Shown piece after piece: positions 35,601-64,000 of a stretch of 64,000 nucleotides of DNA. Position 1 is the first letter of the stretch; each line of letters begins with the position of its first letter. The notes beneath the pieces were generated by a model that worked only from the letters and a program-made list of their open reading frames with translations, was not told the origin of the DNA and ran no database searches. The translations under genes and the position numbers were made by a program. The stretch comes from Euleptes europaea (taxonomy: Eukaryota; Chordata; Lepidosauria; Squamata; Sphaerodactylidae), in assembly GCF_029931775.1 (NCBI RefSeq), contig NC_079332.1, positions 942,501 through 1,006,500 of the forward strand, given 5' to 3'.

Positions 35601-37431
35601 AGCAGCACCTGGTACCGCATCACCTGCAGGGTGGAGCCAGGGACACCCGGCAGGTGAGCACCAAGGGCTATCCTGTGCCAGGGTGTGGGGGGGGACCATC
35701 GCGGCCCCCTGCCTGGCCTCATTGGTTGGCCTGACGGGGCGCTTGACTCACCTTGGGAGGGGCCTCCCTGTCGAAGCATTTCTCAGCCCCCATCTGGTCC
35801 ACGGGGGCGTCTTTCGCCTTTCTTATTTCCCGTATGTTGGCCAGCTGCTGCCGCCAGCTCCGCGGCTCCCATTTCTGCTCCGCGGCCTCCGTTTCAGCCT
35901 CCTCCTCCACATTGTTGCCGTCTGGCGCTTCATAGGCCACACGGACTTTCCTCCTCCTCCGGAGGCTCTTTGGAAAGACGGCCATGCAGAAGGCCTCAGT
36001 TGTGGCTGGGAAAACACACACACACACACACACACACAAAGGAATTAGGCAAAGGATCTTTTTTTCTTTTCTCCAAAGGATTAGGGAGTACCTTCCAAGC
36101 GCCCACACAACATTTCCCGTTGTTTGCTTTCTGTACCCCATGAGATATTTGCCCCGTCTAGTCACACCTTAGAGACCAACAAGATCTTTGGGGGAGAAGC
36201 TTTTGAGAGAGTCAAAGCTCCCTTCGTTAGACACAAGTAGGGTTGCCAGAAAGGCTAAAACATTGCATAACCACGCACCAAATGAATCTCCTGTATATTA
36301 TAATGTATTATAATTCAACCGTTACACCATTATTATTTTTAGGGTTGCCAACCTCCAGCTGGTGGCTGGAGATCTGCTATTACAACTGATCTCCAGCTGA
36401 GAGAGATCAGTTCACCTGGAGGAAATGGCTGCTTTGGCCATTGGACACTATGGCATTGAAGTCCCTCCCCTCCCGAAACCCCACTTTCCTCTGGCTCCGT
36501 CCCCCAAAACCTCCTGCCAGTGGTGAAGGGTGTGTGTGTGGCAACCCTAATTATTTTGCAATTTCATATAACTCGTGTACGTGGTGATGAAATGTTTTAG
36601 CCTTTCTGTGTTGGGTTTCCTTTGATGTGGTAAAACGGTTCGTAGAGGAGAAGGAGACCCAAGACCGTTGTTTGCAAGAAAACAGTTATTTATTCGGAGC
36701 AGCTGCTACCCAGAGCACTCTACTGAGTAAAAATCTCTGAGCCCCGATCGTACTGAGGAAGGGATATTTATCCAAATTCAAGATATGACAACCCATCTAC
36801 ATTCAGGGTAAAGCGGATAGCACTCCAGACATGGAGGCGGCAGTAGAGTAACAGCTTCACCCAGTTCTTGTTATGGTTTACTGTAACCCTCCATGACTCT
36901 TGCCCCAATTCCTTAGCACACAAGACACACAGAGATATCCTGCCCAGCAACCAGCTATTCCCTGGCTGTCCTAATACATTTCAACACATTTTACAGAAAG
37001 GAAAAGAGATTATTGCAAATTGCTAAATCAGTGGATCTTCCACAGTCAGGGGAAGTCTACCCTGCTGTCTCCCCTTTAACCCCTGGAGGTGGGCAACCCT
37101 AGGCACCAGTAGGAAGGGTGAGCCCCACCCCGGGTCCTTACACCCCCATGCTGAAAACGGGAGGGGTGCTGCACTGTGCCTTCTGCACCCTGGCTCCTTT
37201 CTTGGCGACGCCCCCTCCCCACCTCCTGAGCAGCAAAAGTTGGCCACCGCTTCTGCAAGGCACCGCTTATTGAGGAGATGCCTTTTCCAAGTCTGCCCTT
37301 AAGGGCACAGGAGCAGGACCAAGGGAAGGGACAGGGCAACCCCCTCCCCTCCCCTCCCCTCCCCTCCCCGGTCCACCTCGCCCACCTCCGGCCCCCTTCA
37401 GCCGCCGCGAGACCCTCCGCGCGGCGCACAT
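32539..37431 (-). CDS. NTHL1: NTHL1, endonuclease III-like DNA glycosylase/AP lyase (complete, 6 exons)
   Basis: NTHL1 removes oxidised pyrimidines from DNA and cleaves the abasic site in base-excision repair, in nucleus and mitochondria. Six exons on the minus strand (37431-37386, 36005-35752, 35623-35453, 34948-34789, 33369-33264, 32662-32539) join in frame to 861 bp, 286 residues. Visible landmarks are the conserved [20 protein letters not shown] core, the helix-hairpin-helix [10 protein letters not shown] with catalytic Lys194, VDTHVHR with catalytic Asp213, and a C-X6-C-X2-C-X5-C 4Fe-4S motif (Cys264, 271, 274, 280). Human forms are 304-312 residues; the difference lies mainly in the weakly conserved N terminus. 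The start ATG at 37431 has G at -3 and lies in a CpG-rich promoter. The gene is divergent from TSC2, as in human. Confidence 0.95.
32748..32835. mobile_element. Possible hAT fragment in NTHL1 intron 5
   Basis: GGTGGTTCTCGCAGTGGGTC and CCCCAAAGTTGG resemble the family at 58424. Weak. Confidence 0.35.
33264..33369 (-). CDS. NTHL1: NTHL1 exon 5: catalytic aspartate
   Basis: 106 bp encoding [20 protein letters not shown] and [13 protein letters not shown]. The Asp of VDTHVHR is the catalytic acid that matches E. coli Nth Asp138. The acceptor is TCCTCTAG and the donor GTGAAC. Confidence 0.95.
33594..34035 (-). mobile_element. CR1 LINE 3' region in NTHL1 intron 4
   Basis: ATAGAATCATAGAGCTGGAA, TCTAATCCAACCCCCTGCAC, AAAACCTCCAGGGAAGGAGA, CAACAGAAAACAACTCGGCA: a long copy of the CR1 3' UTR, nearly parallel to 40580-41030. 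Confidence 0.85.
34666..34770 (-). mobile_element. SINE fragment (5S-SINE-type body) at NTHL1 exon 4
   Basis: CATCCAGTCGCAGCCACCTT, GGTTTTCCAGGCAAGAGATG and CAGAGGTGGTTCGCCATTGC share the body of the 7894-8060 element but not its 5S part. Confidence 0.6.
34789..34948 (-). CDS. NTHL1: NTHL1 exon 4: helix-hairpin-helix
   Basis: 160 bp, phase 0 in and phase 1 out, from [20 protein letters not shown] to WQNVSGI. It holds [10 protein letters not shown] with the catalytic lysine. The acceptor is AACTGCAG and the donor GTACGG. A SINE fragment begins within about 25 bp of the donor. Confidence 0.95.
35105..35250 (-). mobile_element. hAT-type MITE in NTHL1 intron 3
   Basis: CAGCCAATCAGAAGTTGTGC, CCCCACTTGGCCCC and TACCATGCTGGGGACCTCTG match the 3' half of the 10203 family. 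Confidence 0.6.
35255..35345 (+). mobile_element. tRNA-derived SINE fragment
   Basis: Diverged body: CAGCCTCAGAGATCTTGAAG, AGCTGCTGCTAATCAGAGGG. Confidence 0.5.
35453..35623 (-). CDS. NTHL1: NTHL1 exon 3
   Basis: 57 codons, phase 0 at both ends, from [20 protein letters not shown] to LIYPVGFWK. This is the start of the endonuclease III fold. The acceptor is CCTGCAG and the donor GTGCGT. Confidence 0.96.
35752..36005 (-). CDS. NTHL1: NTHL1 exon 2
   Basis: 254 bp, residues 16-100. Basic [16 protein letters not shown] (nuclear-signal-like) is followed by an acidic stretch, then [20 protein letters not shown] and [20 protein letters not shown], parallel to human [20 protein letters not shown]. 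The acceptor is TTTTCCCAG, directly preceded by a (GT)12 run. Confidence 0.95.
36015..36038. repeat. (CA)12 microsatellite at NTHL1 exon 2 acceptor
   Basis: Read on the NTHL1 strand this is (GT)12 followed by TTTTCCCAG and the exon, so the repeat takes the place of most of the polypyrimidine tract. Confidence 0.95.
36165..36238. repeat. Half of a foldback-type element
   Basis: ACCTTAGAGACCAACAAGAT, AAGCTTTTGAGAGAGTCAAA, GCTCCCTTCGTTAGACAC: resembles one arm of the foldback family at 9225. Confidence 0.5.
36340..36549 (+). mobile_element. hAT-type MITE, intact ends and target duplication
   Basis: Termini TAGGGTTGCC and GGCAACCCTA are perfect 10-bp inverted repeats. Both flanks are ATTATTTT (36332-36339 and 36550-36557), an exact 8-bp duplication as hAT transposases make. 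210 bp, no coding capacity. Confidence 0.9.
36600..37020. other. NTHL1 intron 1, unclassified
   Basis: AT-balanced sequence with no gene. Could be an old repeat, but neither end nor family was recognised. Confidence 0.35.
37386..37431 (-). CDS. NTHL1: NTHL1 exon 1 (start codon)
   Basis: 46 bp giving [15 protein letters not shown] plus one base, with donor GTGGGC. The phase-1 end fits the two leading bases of exon 2. A second in-phase donor 12 bp further on (GTGGAC) would add four residues, so the border is the least certain in the gene. The Arg-rich, acid-free start could serve as a mitochondrial presequence; this is inferred. Confidence 0.75.
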
Positions 37432-37439
37432 GCCGCCGG

Positions 37440-37460
37440 AACTACAACTCCCACGGTGCC
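37440..37460 (+). promoter_or_regulatory. ZNF143 (Staf/SBS)-like site
   Basis: AACTACAACTCCCACGGTGC resembles the ZNF143 motif ACTACAATTCCCAGNATGC in its ACTACAA-TCCCA core. It lies 10 bp upstream of the NTHL1 ATG, between the two genes. ZNF143 sites are common in bidirectional promoters. Confidence 0.6.
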
Positions 37461-37482
37461 CCGCGCGGCGGCCGGGGACCAG

Positions 37483-37492
37483 GCGGAAGTGG
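37483..37492 (+). promoter_or_regulatory. ETS/GABP-like site
   Basis: GCGGAAGTGG contains the ETS core CGGAAGTG. A second, inverted candidate (TTTCCGGC) lies at 37505-37512. Confidence 0.55.
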
Positions 37493-37499
37493 CTCGGAG

Positions 37500-37557
37500 C
37501 GGCGTTTCCGGCGGGAGGGGGCGGTCTCTCAGCTGTGAGGGGCGCCGGCCGAGGAAG
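37500..37557 (+). other. TSC2: TSC2 probable non-coding exon 1
   Basis: The donor GAGGAAG|GTGAGG at 37557/37558 lies in the CpG island, 2 kb before the exon carrying the tuberin ATG. Human TSC2 also begins with a non-coding exon. The transcription start is not visible; 37500 is an estimate. Confidence 0.5.
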
Positions 37558-37934
37558 GTGAGGGGAGGGGGCGCCTGGGCATGTCCCCCACCCCGGCCTT
37601 TGTGTGTGTGTGTGTGTGTGGTGGGGGGGGGAGTGTGTGGGGAATGGGGGGGTGGCAATTCCCCCCTTCTTGACAGGGGCCCTGAAGGGAGGGGCGACAT
37701 GGGGGGGGGCTTCGCTCAAGGGCCTGGCTGCCTGTGTGTGTGTGTGGGGGGGCTCCTTAACCGTGGGGTGGGGGTCCAATATTTCTCCCCGTCGTCCTTT
37801 AATTGCACGTAGCACTGCGTCACCTGCCTTATTTATTTATTTGCTTAATTTATTCATGCAGCCCACCTGTGCGCCCACCTGTTCTGTGCGCCCATCTGCT
37901 TTGCTGCTTAGAGTCACGTTGCACAATATTGAAT

Positions 37935-38165
37935 ACATGAACACCTTAAGCTGCCTTATAGTGACTGAATCAGACCCCTCTTGGTCCATCCAAGTCAGTA
38001 TTGTCTACTCAGACCGGCAGCGGCTCTCCAGGGTCTTGGGCAGAAGAGGGTCTTTCACATCACCTACTGGCCTAGTCCCTTTAACTGGAGATGCCACTGG
38101 GGATTGAACCTGGGACCCTTCTGCGTGCCAAGCAGCGGCTCTACCACTGAGCCATGGTGCCTCTC
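37935..38165 (-). mobile_element. tRNA-derived SINE, cluster copy 1
   Basis: CATGAACACCTTAAGCTGCC through GGCAGCGGCTCTCCAGGGTC to CTACCACTGAGCCATGGTGC. Confidence 0.85.
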
Positions 38166-38296
38166 CAGGTTCTCAGGCAGAGGTCTTTCACATCACCTAC
38201 TTGCCTAGACCCTTTGACTGGAGAGGCCGGGGATTGAACCTGGGACCTTCTGCATGCCAAGCAGGTGCTCTACCACTGAGCCACAGCCCCTCCCCT
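38166..38296 (-). mobile_element. tRNA-derived SINE, cluster copy 2 (partial)
   Basis: Begins inside the body at CAGGTTCTCAGGCAGAGGTC and ends GAGCCACAGCCCCTCCCC. Confidence 0.8.
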
Positions 38297-38297
38297 A

Positions 38298-38507
38298 ACA
38301 CATGAAGCTGCCTTATACTGAACCAGACCCTTGGTCCATCAAAGTCAGCATCGTCTACTCTGACCGGCAGCGGCTCTCCAGGGTCTCAGGCAGAGTTCTT
38401 TCTCATCACCTGCCTGCCTGGTCCCTTTAACTGGAGATACCGGGGATTGAACCTGGACCTTCTGCATGGCGAGCAGATGCTCTACAAACTGAGCCACAGC
38501 CCCTCCG
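38298..38507 (-). mobile_element. tRNA-derived SINE, cluster copy 3
   Basis: CACATGAAGCTGCCTTATAC to AACTGAGCCACAGCCCCTCC. Confidence 0.85.
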
Positions 38508-38515
38508 CAAATTGA

Positions 38516-38734
38516 ACATATGAAGCTGCCTTATACTGACTGAATCAGACCCTCGGTCCATCAAGGACAGTATTGCCTACTCAGACTGGCAGCGGCTCTC
38601 CAGGGTTTCAGGCAGAAGAGGGTCTTTCACATCACCTACTTGCCTAGTCCTTTTAAACTGGAGATGCCAGGGATTGAACCTGGGACCTTCTGCATGCCAA
38701 GCAGAGGTTCTACCATTGAGCCACAGCCCCTCTC
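38516..38734 (-). mobile_element. tRNA-derived SINE, cluster copy 4
   Basis: ACATATGAAGCTGCCTTATA to CATTGAGCCACAGCCCCTCT. Confidence 0.85.
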
Positions 38735-38800
38735 CATGGCTCTCCAGGGTCACAGGCAGAGGTCTTTCACAACACTTACCTGCCTAGTCCCTCCCTACAT
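38735..38800 (-). mobile_element. tRNA-derived SINE, cluster copy 5 (fragment)
   Basis: Body only: CATGGCTCTCCAGGGTCACA to TTACCTGCCTAGTCCCTCCC. Confidence 0.7.
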
Positions 38801-39422
38801 AGAACTGGGGAAGATTTGTAGACCTGGGGATTGGGAAAAGATTTTCTGAACTGCGCAGATGTCCTTTTGGAATCTCACATTAACACCCCCACCCCGGAGC
38901 GACACATTGTGTGTGGTTGTACATTTTTGCAAAGCCCTGCCCACGTGTTGGACTCAAACGTGGTAGGCCCGCATTCAGATTCCTGCTTGGCTGTTATGAT
39001 AGTTGCTGACGTGACACCCGTGAAAAGTTGCGAACGGCCACGTTGACTCCCGCAAAATCCAGAACAAGAAACAAAACCCACACAAATACCTTTTATTAGG
39101 GCCAACCAAAATGACACAGCACATTGTGCCACCTTTCAAGTGCTCCAAGACTGTTTGTTGTTATAAAAAATTTAAAAGGAAGAAGGCAAAAAAGTTGCCT
39201 GCCCAGGGCCCGATCTTAAGACCCCGCCTTATCAGTCGGATTCTGACAGGCTCACAGTTTGACTGCTACAGGCTCTCGGTCACAACACTCGCATTATGGG
39301 AAGAATGCACAGTCTGGCAAAGTCTGGCAAGTGTCATTCAGAATCCCTTGCGAGAATCACAGTTCTCTTTGCAAGCTGAGTGCAGGTTGAAGCATTTGGG
39401 AGTCTACATATTGCCAATGGAG

Positions 39423-39470
39423 CCAGGGTAGTGTAGTGGTTAAGAATGTCAGACTGCATGAGGAGGAGGA
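39423..39470 (+). mobile_element. Sauria-type SINE head fragment
   Basis: AGCCAGGGTAGTGTAGTGGT TAAGAATGTCAGACT matches the tRNA-like head only. Confidence 0.5.
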
Positions 39471-39626
39471 AGGGGGTCCTTTGTGTGCTTGAGTGTCCCT
39501 GGAGAATCTGAATTGAGGTGGCCACATTGAGAAGCGTGCCTTTTTTCGTCAGTATCCTGCCAATGGTGCCCTGTCGACTTACCATTTACTCTCTGCGCAG
39601 GTTCTGTGGGGCGTTCCTAGTTAATG

Positions 39627-63985
<24,359 letters not shown>

Positions 63986-64000
63986 GTAGGCTGAAGAGGT

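Larger units (their letters stand above)
37270..37690. promoter_or_regulatory. CpG-rich bidirectional promoter of NTHL1 and TSC2
   Basis: This is a GC-rich stretch with many CpGs between the NTHL1 start codon (37431, minus) and the probable TSC2 first exon (ends 37557, plus). No TATA box is seen. The two transcripts diverge within about 130 bp, as I recall for the human pair. G- and C-rich tracts at 37340-37370 and 37605-37760 surround it. Confidence 0.8.

Noticed and set aside
36600-37020. Possible LTR-like segment in NTHL1 intron 1
   Set aside because: It has a reverse-strand AATAAA-like motif, but no matching ends or target duplication were found.
37599-37760. GT- and G-rich runs as a special regulatory element
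   Set aside because: Simple repeats and poly-G tracts common near CpG islands. No pattern beyond that was seen.
37267-37815. 182-codon minus-strand frame over the promoter
   Set aside because: Only the 15 codons from 37431 to 37386 are NTHL1 exon 1. The rest is GC-rich promoter and intron.

Overview
The window is vertebrate nuclear DNA, most likely from a squamate reptile (a lizard). Genes are split into many short exons with GT/AG borders. Introns carry repeats typical of squamates: CR1 LINE 3' ends, a tRNA-headed SINE repeated about fifteen times, a second SINE matching my memory of Sauria SINEs, hAT-type MITEs and a 5S-rRNA-related SINE. No bacterial-style operon, CRISPR array or phage gene is present. 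Species cannot be fixed from this sequence alone.

Three protein-coding genes were identified by translating exons and comparing them from memory with the human proteins. (1) NHERF2 (SLC9A3R2), + strand: the last five coding exons (17700-27546) encode the second PDZ domain, linker and ERM-binding tail. Bases 1-17699 are read as upstream intron; the PDZ1 exons lie outside the window. (2) NTHL1, - strand: complete, six exons, 37431 down to 32539, 286 residues, with the helix-hairpin-helix lysine, catalytic Asp and four Fe-S cysteines. (3) TSC2 (tuberin), + strand: a probable non-coding first exon at about 37500-37557 and 29 coding exons (39627-63985), residues 1-1201. The RapGAP domain lies beyond the right edge. 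All exon junctions keep frame in all three genes. The order NHERF2 > < NTHL1 / TSC2 > is that of human 16p13.3.

Layout: 1-17.7 kb, repeat-rich NHERF2 intron. 17.7-27.5 kb, NHERF2 exons. 27.5-32.2 kb, NHERF2 3' UTR and intergenic DNA, almost free of recognisable repeats. 32.2-37.4 kb, NTHL1. About 37.3-37.6 kb, a CpG-rich bidirectional promoter with ZNF143-like and ETS-like sites. 37.6-39.6 kb, TSC2 intron 1 with a head-to-tail cluster of SINEs. 39.6-64 kb, TSC2 exons. The largest TSC2 intron shown (59252-62880) is the most unusual stretch: a foldback element, a hammerhead-ribozyme core of the kind carried by Penelope-like elements, a GC-rich block with a long inverted repeat, and a MITE interrupted by a CR1 and a SINE.

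The genes are not one pathway. NHERF2 is a membrane scaffold, NTHL1 a base-excision repair glycosylase, and TSC2 the mTORC1-restraining partner of TSC1. NTHL1 and TSC2 probably share promoter elements.
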